Below are positions 51,551-62,395 of a stretch of DNA of 64,000 bases, piece after piece. The notes under the pieces were generated by a model. The model searched no databases and had not been told where the DNA came from. It was given only the letters and a program-made list of their open reading frames with translations. The stretch's first letter is position 1. Every line of letters begins with the position of its first letter. This DNA comes from Aegilops tauschii subsp. strangulata. Its lineage: Eukaryota; Streptophyta; Magnoliopsida; Poales; Poaceae. The stretch covers positions 355,072,267 through 355,136,266 of the forward strand of contig NC_053040.3 in assembly GCF_002575655.3 (NCBI RefSeq). The letters run 5' to 3'. Made by a program: the position numbers and the translations under genes.

Positions 51551-52499
51551 TAGTCCACCGCGGCGTAGTCCACCTTCCGCTTGGGGAGCTTGAAGCCCGA
51601 GAGCCTCGAGGTCTGAGGTATGGGCGCACAGGCTCCGGGGGCAGAAAGCGGCGCAGCAGAGGGACCAGAAGTAGCTTCAGGTGGTGCCAAGGCGGGGGCG
51701 CCATCTCGAGAGACCAGCGATGACCTGCCCCTTGTCGAGATGACGGGCAGCTCCCCCTTCTCCTGGCGGGCATCGGCCTCGGCGTCGTTTGGCAGGGCGA
51801 GGAGGATGTCAGCTTTGCTCAAGGGGGAGGTTTCCCCCATCCCTTCGGGGGTCACCTCCGAGTTCTCCGCCTCTTCTTCCTTCCCACCGGACTCGTCAGA
51901 AGACAGCTCCACCGGCTTCAGCACCGCAGAGGCTCCGGGGGGCGCAGGCGGCACGAGCCCGTGCCCGTCGAAGGTAGGCCTGGCGGCCACGATCTGCTCC
52001 CAGTCCTTGCGGCGGAACAAGGGAACGAAGGCACTCGACGGGTACTCTTGGTTGTCCCCGACCAAGAGGCACAAAACTGCAGACAACTCATCGTCAGGCA
52101 AGGCCTGCAGGCTCAGGCGAATCTTGTCCTCTTCATCCCCGAGCCTCCACAAGGGAAGCGCATGCGCCTGAAGAGGAGCGACGCGCAGCATCAGGAATTC
52201 CCTCAAGAGCATGGCCCCTATCACCTTCGCCGCTTTCGCGTTGCCCAGCTTCAGGTCGGTCTGCATCTGCTCCAACACCGACGATGCCCGCTCATTAGTA
52301 AGCTTCACGCAAGACCACCCCTTGTCCGACTGGGGCATCTCCGTCGGCAGCGCCAAGCACGGGTGGACACACTTGGCGCCCATCATGACCCATTTGGCTC
52401 TAAGGTTGTCGGCCTTCTTCCCGGTGTTCGAGATCGAGTTGGCCTTGCCAGCCGCAATGAAATTGGCGCACCCGGAGATATGGCCCTCGCTGACGCGGA
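51551..52499 (-). pseudogene. Antisense ORF of element C, middle part
   Basis: Continues in phase from 56706 after removal of solo LTR D (HFFFLR then VSEGHISGC). Open for about 315 codons: GKKADNLRAKWVMMGAKCVH, LPDDELSAVLCLLVGDNQEY, RKDWEQIVAARP, an acidic Ser-rich linker and KLPKRKVDYAAVD. A likely short intron follows (donor GTAAAT at 51550, acceptor GACCAG before 51480). Confidence 0.78.
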
Positions 52500-55400
52500 T
52501 GTCAGGACCCCGATTCTATGTCACACCGATCTAGCCTGTAACACCTCATATCACTTTGCGGCCTCACGCACGGTATTCCCACGGGTGTCGCCTTACCATG
52601 GCCCGGGACCGTTTGCGCCTTTTGGCTCACGTATATGATAGTGTCGCTAGCATCCATATGACAGAGAACCCGGGCCGACATGGCTAGTCGTGAACCCAAA
52701 GTGGCACTAACTTACGGGGACAGGCATACATGAATCAACATCGAGCATGTCGGTCAGCAGCGTGTGAATCCGGGCTGTAGCACTGGGCTAACAGGACTCC
52801 GGGAACCCGGGCAGTAGCAGGCTAGGCAGGACTCCGGATGTCACCGCGTGACATTTCCCCGAAGGGACAGACACAGGAGCGAAGTGAAACACATGCCGGC
52901 CAGTCAAGTGTTCCGGAGCAGTAGTGCTAGGCTAGCAGGACTCCGGTGAACTGGGCTGTAGCGGACTACTATGGCTCATGGAAGCACAAGACTACATTTC
53001 CCCATAAGAGAGGCTACCAAGGATAAACAACTAGGTTGTCGGATCCCACACATACCAAGCATTTCAATCATACACACAATATGCTCGATATGTGTAAATA
53101 CAACATGGGATCACAACATAACTCTACGACTCAAGTATTTATTCATTAGGCTCCGAGGAGCGAGATATTACAAACATAGGTCTCATGACCCAACATTCAG
53201 AGCATACAAGTCAAACACATGCGGAAACTTAACATGTCTGAGTACAGACATCTACAAATGAAAAAGGCTGAGAAGCCTGACTATCTACCAGATCCTGCCG
53301 AGGGCACAAGATCGTAGCTGAGGTATCAAGCTAAACGTCGAAGTCCACACGGAACTATTAGCGAGACTGACGTCTCTCTGCAAAACATAAAATAAGCAAA
53401 CGTGAGTACAAATGTACCCAGCAAGACTTACATCAGAACTATCTACATATGCATCGGTATCAACAAAGGGGGTGGTGGAGTTTAACTGCAGCAAGCCAGC
53501 TTTGACTCGGTGGCTATCCTAACTACGACTGCAAGTAACTCTTTTGAGGTGGCGCACACGAGTCCACATATTCACCATATCAATACTCCACTATGGATCC
53601 GCTCCCGTCTCCCTACGAGAACGCCATCCATAGCACTCACGCTTATCTTGCGCATTTTAGAGTATCCACTTTCACTTGTCTATGAACTGTTATAGGCAAC
53701 CCAGAAGTCCTTTACCGCGGACACGGCTATTCGAATAGATCATATTAACCCTGCAGGGGTGTACTTCGTCACACACGCTCTCACCACTTACCGCCGTTTA
53801 CACGACATGTACTCGGCAACCTTCAAGCGGAAGCCCAACGTGGGTGTCGGCCACAGCCTACCTAAACACTCAAGTCTCTAGTCCAGGTTTATCGCCTACT
53901 CAGGTTCCATCCGCAGGGAGTCCGGCCGAGGTTTCCACATACGGCCCCGAACGATGTGTACAGGGTTCCGCGACACCAAACGGGCGCCCGGCATACCCGG
54001 CCACGTGCCTACCGCATCACAGCCCACCCCTCGGGTCAGCGCTGTCCACGGCCTCCAGCATACTACAAACACCAGAAACTACTTGCAACTCCTGGACAAA
54101 GGACAAGGGTGATTAAGAAGCCGAGAGGGTCCATTGGTTTCGGGCCCAATGCGTGGTAGTAACTGTTTCATGGATCACAAACACAGAACTCAGTTCCTGA
54201 GGACGGCTGCAATGAGACAACCCATCATGTACTCCTACATGGCCTCTCACCGCTACCTTTACCAAATCGTGTTCACACACTTAGCTCACACACAGTAGGA
54301 CATGTTCATCACCATTCCAATTCATCCCCGATGAATCATACCTGACTCAACTCTAAGCAGTAGCAGGCATGACAAACAAGCATGAATGAGTAGGCACATC
54401 AGGGCTCAAACAACTCCTACTCATGCTAGTGGGTTTCATCTATCTACTGTGGCAATGACAGGTCATGCAGAGGAAAAGGGGTTCAGCTACCGCATCATGT
54501 AACAGTTGAATCGATGTTGTCCTAATGCAGTAAAAGAGAGCAGGAGCGAGAGAGTGGGATTGTATCGGAATGAACAAGGGGGTTTTGCTTGCCTGGCACT
54601 TCTGAAGATGATATAGCTCTTCATCGGTGTCATCGAACTCATCGTCGGAACATACGTCTACCGAGGGGGAACAACCACCGGCAAACACAGAAAGAACACA
54701 ATCAATGCAATGCACAATATGATGCATGATCATGACATGTCAATATGATGTGAATTGAGCTGATGCAGCTAAGAACAGAAGGGTTTGAGTTGATTTCACC
54801 AAAGGTTCAAATTCAAACTAAGAACTTATAAAGTGCATTATCATGTTTTGATCTAAACAGCAAGGTATAACTTAGTTTGACATGCATGAAAAAGATACAG
54901 ATGGATAGATTGCATTTTTCTGAAAATTTTACATATATAAATTATTTCATTTGGAGTTACGGTTGAATTTCTATGATTTTTAGAAGTTTATACTATTTTC
55001 TGGAATTTTCTGGTTTATTTTAATCCAGAAAATGTATAACTGTGTCAGCATGACGTCGCTGTGATATCATCAAGTCAACAGGGGCGGTCCAGGTCAAACC
55101 TGACCAGTGGGTCCCGTATGTCAGTGGCTAACTTAACTAACAGGGTTAATTAATGTTAAACTAATCCTAACCTAGATTAGTTAAGGGCATGGGCCCACAT
55201 GTCATGGGCTTATAGTTAAACTGGGAGTTACTCCCGTGTTGACTGAGATTTAACCTAATGCGGGGCCCGCCTGGCAGTGTTTGTTAGTGAGGGATTAGGG
55301 TGATTATCGCCTAATTAAGCGGCCACGTCAGCCGCCGGAGTTTGGCCGGCGGCAACAAAAACTGCGGCGGATGTTCGCCGGAGACGCTGTTCCGGCAGCG

Positions 55401-56705
55401 ATTCGACGCGCTGAGGGTACCACTGAAGAGCTCACGCTCGCCCGCATCTAAGGGATGTCACAGGGGCCGCCGAGGTGGCCGGAAACATCGACGACGTCGA
55501 GCTCCGCGGCGGTGCTGCTACGGGAACAACACCAACGCCAGTGTGGTGTGATAGAGGATGTGCTAGGGGTGGCGTTGGCTTCCTGGTGATGCGCTGGACA
55601 TGTTTCAAAGCTCGGGCACGGCTGGTTTGAGCTCTAACGACGGCAACAACAACCATGGCAGCGGCGAGTCCACGCCCAAGTTGGGGAAGGTGGCTGGAGG
55701 TAGCGCGGGAGTGAGGGGGCAGGGAGAAGAGAAAGAGGGGCTCGGTGCGGAGACTCACAGCGAGTCCAACGACTGCGAGGGCGAGGTCGGGGACGCCCGG
55801 TAGCTCCTGAATCGATGGCGAGGATCCACGGTGGCCGGCGATGGGAACGGTGATGCTGGCGACATTGTGGCGCGTCCGTAGTTCCATGGCTTGATTAAGA
55901 GGATGAGGAAGACGTCCCAGAGCTCTTGGACAAGTCAGGGGAGCAAGGGGGTGGCTCTGGCCGCGGTAATCGGCGTCGGCGGCGACGAGCTTGCTCGGTT
56001 GCTTGCGAGGGAGAGAGCAGAGGAGGGGGAAAGCATGGGGAGAGTGAGAGGGGTCGAGGCGGCTGCGTGGCGTCACCAGAGAAGGCCAGGGCGTCGAGGG
56101 AGAGCGGCAAGCAGGAGGTGGCCGGGGCGCGTGTGCGCGCACGGCGGCCACACGCCCTGCCTACTGGCCTGGGGAGGAAGACGACGGGGGAGGTGGAGGT
56201 GGGCTGGGCCAGCGAGCTGGGCCGGCCACAGGTAGGTGGGCCAGGTAGTCCTTCTCTCTCTCTTTTATTTCTGTTTTCTGTTTTCCTATTTTTTCGGTAT
56301 GTTTTGATTTAGTTCAAAGACCAAACCACTTTCAAATTCATGAGAATAATTGTGTGAACTAAATGGACTTATCCAAAGTCACACAACAATTTTCAGAATT
56401 ATTGAACATATATTTATTATATAATAAATATAGATCCAATTCAAATATTTATTGGATTAATTCAAAGGCCCATAATAATTGTTTCTGAGATTCTAAAAAT
56501 ATTGGTTTGAATTTTATCCCTTGCCAATATTTCCAGAGATTAACAGGAACATTTCCTTGGACTAGTTTGAAGAGATTTTTAGTGTTGATTATTTTTAGAA
56601 GGTTTCTAAGGCTTTGAGATTTCCTCAATTCAAATTTCATTTGAATTTAAACATGATGCTCACAAGGAAGCTAGCCTAGGTCAGACCAGAACTAGGGATG
56701 TGACA
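52500..56705 (-). mobile_element. Element D: 4.2-kb solo LTR (LARD-like)
   Basis: Starts TGTCAGGACCCC and ends GGGATGTGACA on the plus strand (TG...CA with TGTCA/TGACA inverted ends), flanked by GCGGA (52495-52499 and 56706-56710). No primer site, polypurine tract or coding motif inside. A 4.2-kb TG...CA unit with a 5-bp TSD is best read as a single very long LTR left by LTR-LTR recombination, as known for Triticeae large retrotransposon derivatives (LARDs such as Sukkula). Orientation minus is judged from TGTCACATCCCTAG as the LTR start. It splits the antisense ORF of element C. Confidence 0.72.
52760..52965. repeat. Imperfect short repeats in solo LTR D
   Basis: Three copies of a unit around GGCTA-G-CAGGACTCCGG preceded by GGGC-GTAGCA text, near 52770-52800, 52810-52840 and 52915-52950. 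Purpose unknown. Confidence 0.55.
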
Positions 56706-57098
56706 GCGGAGGAAGAAGAAGTGGCCCAGCAGAGCCAAGGACGGCATCACGCCCAGATACGCCTCGCAATAGTAGGCAAAGATGGACAAGAGAAGGATGG
56801 AGTTGGGATGAAGATGCAGCGCCTGCAGCCCGTAGTGGCCGAGGACCTCATAGAAGAAGTCAGAGAAGGGGGGAACCAACCCTGCGGCGATACTTCTCAT
56901 GAAGAAGGGGAAGAAGTTGCTTCCCTCGGGCTCCGGCACGTCAGAGGTGACCCGGAGCTCCGTCTTCCCCCTCTCGTTGCTCTCCCCCGCCGTCAGCAAG
57001 CACGTGGCAGCGAGGTTCTTCCCCGAGACATTGGGCGCGTCGAGAGCTGGTTCGTACCAAGCCAACTACGAGGAGGGCTTGACCTTGTGCGGCGCCAT
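56706..57098 (-). pseudogene. Antisense ORF of element C, N-terminal PF04195-like domain
   Basis: I choose the ATG at 57098 (MAPHKVKPSS), followed by a TAG and then LAWYEPALDAPNVSGKN. The domain GLVPPFSDFFYEVLGHYGLQ, LHLHPNSILLLSIFAYYCEA, YLGVMPSLALLGHFFFLR fits the 'putative gypsy type transposon' family (PF04195), the hallmark of antisense ORFs between pol and the 3' LTR of grass Tat-lineage elements (RIRE2, Grande group). Its role is unknown. Together with the middle and C-terminal parts the protein would exceed 800 residues. Interrupted by solo LTR D at the codon after FLR. Confidence 0.82.
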
Positions 57099-57373
57099 TG
57101 GTCGCTGGTGTGAAGGAGGATGGAAGCAGATCTGGGGATTTCGGAGGCAAGGCGCAAGAAAGGGGATCTGAGCAAGGCAAAGGGAAGCAGGGAAGACAAG
57201 CGCTGTCCACGCCAGCCTTTTTGTCAGGTCGGGCAGTTGCCGAGGCAGCATGGGGAAGCGGAGACGCCCACATCCAATCAACCGCCACGCGTCGACCAAG
57301 GCCGCAGGCTATTGGGGCCCGCGGCGCTCCGCACTTGACCTTTGGCTTCGCCTCGAAGCCAAGTCCGAGCGCG

Positions 57374-57392
57374 CCTTGGGCCCGGGGGCTAC
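57374..57392 (+). other. Polypurine tract of element C
   Basis: CCTTGGGCCCGGGGGCTAC immediately before the 3' LTR at 57393. Confidence 0.82.
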
Positions 57393-58279
57393 TGTCGGCG
57401 TTCTGGGAACGGGGGTCCCCAGACTTTCCTGCTTGCGGCCCACGGCGTGGCTCAGCGCGTGGGCCCGTACGACCCATCTTCATCAACAAGGCGTTCAAGA
57501 CCCTCGCGAGGGGCCAAGCCTCGTGAGGCGGACGACACAAGTCCTCCTTAGGAGTGGCCTCACCAGGTTGGCTCGCGTGGGGCGGAGAGATCAAGGCAAG
57601 GCAAACCTCACGAGGTTCTCGTGACGTGAGCCATGACAATCAAGATCAGGCGGGCGCCAGCGCGCGTAGTGTCCGTGTTTCCCCTTTGGTGCTAAGGAAG
57701 CAAGCGCATGCGCGGAGTACCGAGGCGTCAAGCAAAGGTTTCCATATCGGTGCAACGAGACCAAGACCAGCTGGACGGCAAGATGGAGGTCACCATGGAG
57801 CCCGAGGCGGCGTCACCACCAGAGCCTTTTGCAGGCGAAGACCGCTTTTGTCAGGATAAGCTGTACTAGTTGTCCCCTTTCAAATTGGCTGTTGTTGGCT
57901 CCCTTCCCGCTCAATATTTGGGGAGAGGACCAGGGCCTCTATAAATAGGACTAGCCACCACAGTAGGAGGCATCTGATCTTGAGCCAATCCTCACCCACA
58001 CAAAGAGCACAAGAACACCTCAACCTCAGGAGGCTGTTCTTCCCCTTGTAACTATTCATCCATAGCCCAAGAGGCAATCCACCACCACCACACTAGAGTA
58101 GGGTGTTACACCACAATGGTGGCCCAAACCAGTATAAATCTTGCGTCCCTCGTGTTGTGAGTTCGTTGAGTTTGCCCTTGAGATCTTAGCAAGCTAGGAC
58201 GTGGATTGGTAGGGGGAGAACTTCGCGCGCACCCCAGAGTTCGAACCTTAAGGGTTTTGCCGGAACCCGTGATCCGACA
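57393..58279 (+). repeat. 3' LTR of element C
   Basis: TGTCGGCGTTCTGG...GATCCGACA, 887 bp, TATA box CTATAAATAGG near 57940, followed by TSD CCTAG. Confidence 0.92.
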
Positions 58280-58284
58280 CCTAG

Positions 58285-59082
58285 CTCGACGAACCCATGG
58301 GACAAGAGACACAGTAGTTTATCCTGGTTCAGGCCACCTTGCGGTGTAATACCCTCTCCAGCTTTGTGGTGGATTGCCTCGAAGGGCTGAGGATGAACTA
58401 GTGCAGTGGTGGAACAGCCTCAGGAGGTGAGGTGTTCTTGAGCTCGGTGAGCTGGTGAGGTGGTCAGGGTGTGGAATGGATCTGTCCCCTCTATGGTGGT
58501 GGCTAAGTCCTTTTTATAGTGGCCTTGGTCCTCTTCCTAAATGTAGGCGGGAAGGGATCCCATAACGGCCAAATTTGAAGGGAGACAACTAGTACAAGTT
58601 ATCCTGACAAAAGTGGTATTCGCCTGCAAAATCCTCTGGTGGTGACGCTGCAGTGGGCTCCACGATGACCTCCGTCCTGCCGTCCTGGCGGTCTTGGTCT
58701 TGTTGCACCGATGTGGAAACCTTTGCTTGATTCCTCGGGACCCCGCGCCTGCGCTTGCCTCCTTAGCACCGAAGAGGAAACTGGCATACTGCACCCGCTG
58801 GCGCCCACCTGGCCTTGGTCGTCATGGCTCACGTCATGTGAACCTCGTGAGGTGCAGCCTGCATTGATATCTCCGCTTCTCAGGAGCCAGCCTGGGGAGG
58901 CCGCCCCTTGTGGAGGTCTTGGTGTGATCCGCCTCGCGAGGCCTCCCCCCCCCCCCCCCCCCCCCCCGCACGAGGATCTTGAGTTGTTGCTGCTGAATCT
59001 GGGTCGTACCAGGCCGTCGACGGAGCCATGCCGTGGGCGGCAGGCAGGCAAGTCTGGGTACCTCGGTCCCAGGATGCCGACA
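58285..59082 (-). repeat. 5' LTR of element B, outer piece
   Basis: Continues 44637-44740 and ends GATGCCGACA at 59082; matches 27652-28427. A minus-strand TATAAAAAGG lies near 58511-58520. Contains a 23-base C run at 58945-58967 where the other LTR reads a short mixed sequence. Confidence 0.9.
58945..58967. repeat. Poly-C run (23 bases)
   Basis: Uninterrupted C homopolymer inside the 5' LTR of element B. The counterpart at about 28305-28320 in the 3' LTR is only GGCCCCCCGCGAGG-like, so the run expanded after insertion or is an assembly artefact. Confidence 0.9.
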
Positions 59083-59457
59083 AGGTGCAGGTAATTTGGT
59101 AGGTGGGGTGGTGTCCATACCTTTTTGAGAAGGTGGCGTTGGTGTGATACTGGGTGCCTCGAGACGAAGAAGAGACTTTGTCCAAGGCAAGAACCAGCTC
59201 TTGCATGCGCCAATCCTTTGAGGGGTCTCGTCGTCATCGACTGGTACCAGAGGAGACAAATCCTTGAAGCCCGCTAAGACATTGGCCACGTTAACCTTGA
59301 AGACGCCAACGGGCATCTCTCAGTTGTGGAACATGCAGTCCTTCGGCTTCACGATCGTTGCCTTTCCCATAGCCACCTTCTGGCCCTTGATGTCATAGAG
59401 TAGGGTGCACGGGGTATCGTCGGCCTAAGAAGAAGACATGTCTGCGACGCCAAACAT
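59083..59457 (-). pseudogene. CACTA second gene, third exon (5' part)
   Basis: Acceptor TTTCAG just before 59457, then MFGVADMSSS, TAG, ADDTPCTLLYDIKGQKVAMG, VKPKDCMFHN, TGA, EMPVGVFKVNVANVLAGFKD and on to TPPTKLPAP, where element B interrupts. It resumes at 27541 in phase. Two stops show decay. The LLYDIKGQKVA...KPKD...HN...M(P)..V stretch is typical of grass CACTA second-gene proteins. Confidence 0.75.
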
Positions 59458-59521
59458 CTGAAAGGCAACTGAGACGAAAGACTATAGACATGCTGGTGAA
59501 AAGGGTATGACGCGTAATTAC

Positions 59522-60076
59522 CGTGAGGGCGTCAAGCTCAGCCAGCGATGAAGGCCCGCCGAGCATGCCAGAGATGGAGGTCGGGCTGCTATGAACAGGA
59601 GCGGGACCTTTTGCAGTTGCTTGAGCAGGTGCTAGTGTTGTGATGTTCATTGAATTGCTCCCGACAAAGCTGGGAAGGGGAAAGTCCCCCGGCCCTTTAT
59701 TTGGATTATTCTTCGACCAATCAAAAATTGCCAGAATCAAGCTGGCCACCGTGTCACTAACCGCTGCATTGACTACCTCGAGCAACTCTTCTTTGGTCTC
59801 AGCTTTGGTCTTATTGACCGCAATCACGACCTTCTCATCGATGGTCTGCTGAGTGACGACCAACCGTCTCTTCCTTCTTTCCTCTGGCTCCTCGTGGTAG
59901 CATGTCTTCCATGAGGCGCCATCTCCGACTTAGTGCACACGTCCATAGGACGGCGGTTTGTCCTCCGGGACCTTTTTCAGTATGTTCAGGGCCTGGTTGA
60001 ATGGGGTGTCCCACTTGGGCCTCGCCGTCAACTCTGACGACTCGTCGCTTTCGGCTACCTTTTGGTGCTGCTCTCT
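59522..60076 (-). pseudogene. CACTA second gene, second exon
   Basis: Bounded by acceptor TTTTGTAG (before 60076) and donor GTAATT (after 59522), both in phase with neighbours. It reads REQHQKVAESDESSEL, KWDTPFNQALNILKKVPEDK, PSYGRVH, a TAA, then KRRLVVTQQTIDEKVVIAVN and a helical stretch to SLAELDALT. The YGRVHG-type motif is common to this family. One stop. Confidence 0.78.
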
Positions 60077-60170
60077 CTACAAAAGGAACGTCGATGGTTT
60101 ACTAATGTGACAAAACTTGTAGTCGAATTGATTGGAAGCTAATATGATAATGTGGTAATATAACAATTAC

Positions 60171-61094
60171 CAAAAGTCTCATGAACTCCCTCGTGTTCGG
60201 GTCTGTGTAATAGATCTTTTTGATGCGGTCCCACTTGTACCGGGCCCTCATCCAGTCATGCTCCAGCGGGTCGGTAAACCCCGCCAAGGGGTCTGCGATT
60301 CCCTGACTTTCATGTTCGGTGTCTTCCTTGTCCCATACGTGCCTCTCCCACTCGTAACTACGGCTTCCGAGGCGGTGGGGAGGCATGTTCCTGGCCTGCA
60401 GCGCCTTCATTTTCTCCGACCTTGCCTTGACTCCTTCTTTAGCGCAAGTCTCCTTGAAATTTTCAAAGTCCTCTTCCTTTAATGACAGATTGTCAGCGTG
60501 AATCTTGGACCACGATTCATTCTTCGCAATCGCTTTTTTCACCCGAACTTTCCAAGCGGACAAGTCGTTGGTGAACGTCACCATCGCCTTCTCGTTTATC
60601 TTTGTCATGGCGACGTCATCCCATGGCTCTTTAAATTTGCCTGCATCCCGGCCAGGGAACAGGAACATATTGTGCAACTTCTTTAGGAGCATCTGCTCCA
60701 TATGTGGTATCTTCTTTGACTTCCCGTCGTTGATGTTGGCAGTTTCCCTGAGGATGCATCCTAGTTGATTGCCCCAGCACTTGCACGCTTCCTCCGGCAC
60801 CGTTGGCTCTAACTTCTTGGGGTGCATCTCCGTGACCACAATTTGTCCGATGTCGAGCTTGTTTGGTCTTCGTGACTTCTTCTGCTTTGGTGCTTTACCG
60901 GCTACGACGACATCATTGCCAATCAAAGGGGTGGTGTCGGTGCCATTGCCAGTGTCGGTGTCAGGGTTGGTGCCACTGCCGCCACCATGCACCCCCCTCT
61001 GGTGTTCGTCCAGGTAATCGAAATAGTGATTTGCTGGCTCGATGGGGTCTTCTTCGAGGCGAGCAGAACCCCCGGCTTCGGCGTGGGTAGACAT
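60171..61094 (-). pseudogene. CACTA second gene, first exon
   Basis: ATG at 61094 (MSTHAEAGGSARLEEDP). Open for 308 codons to MRLL and a GTAATT donor at 60170. Acidic Gly-rich N-terminus, basic patch (APKQKKSRRPNKL), then a conserved region (EEACKCWGNQLGCILRETAN; HMEQMLLKKLHNMFLFPG) and a charged part with DWMRARYKWDRIKK. The whole resembles the Ptta/En/Spm-type plant transposase-associated proteins (PF03004-like) that Triticeae CACTA elements encode downstream of TNP2. This exon itself is intact; later exons are broken. Confidence 0.78.
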
Positions 61095-62229
61095 GTTTCC
61101 TATTCAACAATTGTAAATAAAAGATATAATAAAGAGAAAAAAGGGGCCTATATTTTGTTGGAATGTCGATACATTCCCCTTCCAGCAAATCCTGGGCACT
61201 CCATATGTCCTAGTTTCTAGCACAAGTCATGCAGAAAATCACGGAAATTTTCGGCATCGCCTTTGCTAAAAAGTGGACATATGGAGCGCCTGAAATTTGG
61301 CGGAACGGAAATGAATCAACATACCGGCAAAACATAGGCCACTCGGATATTTTTCGACATTCAACCAACACTGCAAAATCATATAACATCAATGACATAT
61401 ATCATTTGCAAAATATATCATTCAAGCAAAATATATCATTCATTCGAGCAACATTGCAAATTTTCCCTAGCTAAATTTGCTAATTTGCTAAAAAATTTGG
61501 CTCTAGCTATATTTGCTACTGCCCTAATTAGCTATTGTTTTTTATAGCTAATTTATATACCTACAGAAACTAATTAGCTACTATTTTTATAAATTTAAGC
61601 TACTGTTTTTTATAAATATTTGCTACTGTTTTTTAGTTTAGTGCAGTTTGCTACTGTTTTTTATTTATAGGTATTTTATATACCCTAAACTAAATTGCCC
61701 TACAAAAACTAATTAGCTACAGTTTTTTATAAATTTTAGCTACTGTTTCTTATAAATATTTGCTAATTTTTTTATACCTACAAAGCCTAGATAGTTTTTT
61801 ATTTAAAGCTACAAAATTTGCTACTATTTTTTATCTACAAAAATTAACTAATTCCTATTGTCTTCTATTACTAAGTAGCAACAATTCTGTTTTTAAAAAC
61901 TAATTATTATTTTAAACTAAGCAAGATATGAACCCTAGAATTTTTTTCCTAATTGACTAGAGAGAGGGGGAGGGGTACCTGAAGGACGGCGATGCAGAGA
62001 GATGTCAGGTCGACGGCGGCGGCGCGGATGAGGGGGCCGGAGCGGCAGCGGCGCGGACAAGGAGGCCCGAGCGGCATCGGCGCGGACAAGGAGGAGGTCA
62101 GAGCGGCGGGCAGGGGCGACGACGACGGGCAGGGGCAGCAACGGCGCGCAGGGGCGACGGCGGCAGGAAGGGGCGACGGAGGCGCGCGACAACAGAGAGG
62201 AGGGGGAGAGGTGGGAGAGTGGGAGGAAT
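61095..62229. other. CACTA intergenic spacer with AGTAGC motif array
   Basis: Between TNP2 and the second gene. At 61490-61830 an AT-rich array repeats TTGCTACTGTTTTTTATAAA-like units (about eight), i.e. AACAGTAGC on the minus strand. From 61960 a GC-rich GGC/GGCG stretch fits the transcribed leader of a grass CACTA gene. No coding region seen. Confidence 0.65.
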
Positions 62230-62279
62230 GGGACTTGGAAAAATTCTGAGCCCCAGAGCGCGGTGGTTAACTCGAAATA

Positions 62280-62354
62280 GCAGTAGCGCTGGTTTAGGAA
62301 GCAGCGCTATAGCTAAGTTTGCTATAGCGCTGGTTCCTAAACCAGCGCTACTGC
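62280..62354. repeat. CACTA hairpin 1 (GCAGTAGCGCTGG inverted repeat)
   Basis: Arms of 34 bp starting GCAGTAGCGCTGG and ending CCAGCGCTACTGC with one mismatch and a 7-base loop TAAGTTT. The sequence is like the subterminal repeats of Triticeae CACTA elements. Confidence 0.85.
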
Positions 62355-62395
62355 CAACTATTCCAATTTTAATTTTTTTATTTCTAAAATACAAA

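Larger units (their letters stand above)
44741..58279 (+). mobile_element. Element C: RIRE2-like, gag-protease plus antisense ORF, pol deleted
   Basis: LTRs at 44741-45626 and 57393-58279, TSD CCTAG (44736-44740, 58280-58284), inserted in the 5' LTR of element B. Without the solo LTR D it is about 9.3 kb: gag with a zinc knuckle, protease, a short RT remnant, a non-coding stretch, and a very long antisense gene. RNase H and integrase are gone. It shares LTR ends, primer site and the block before the 3' LTR with A and B but has a different antisense cargo. Confidence 0.92.
27547..59082 (-). mobile_element. Element B: RIRE2-like Tat-lineage gypsy, heavily nested
   Basis: LTRs at 27547-28427 (3') and 44637-44740 plus 58285-59082 (5'). 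Flanks ATGTG (27542-27546) and AGGTG (59083-59087) look like one TSD with a single change. The interior, minus strand, has a gag stub, protease end, RT, RNase H and integrase with frame breaks, then, between pol and the 3' LTR, an antisense (plus-strand) AT-hook/B3 gene. It was disrupted by element A (integrase), Copia element F (gag-protease, with deletion) and element C (5' LTR). The oldest of the RIRE2-like copies here by nesting. Confidence 0.88.

Noticed and set aside
55432..56235. Pro- and Arg-rich ORFs on both strands in the solo LTR D
   Set aside because: GC-rich LTR sequence without domain motifs; two overlapping antisense ORFs with no splice or family evidence.
58834..59316. 160-codon minus-strand ORF
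   Set aside because: Joins CACTA exon sequence with LTR sequence of element B.
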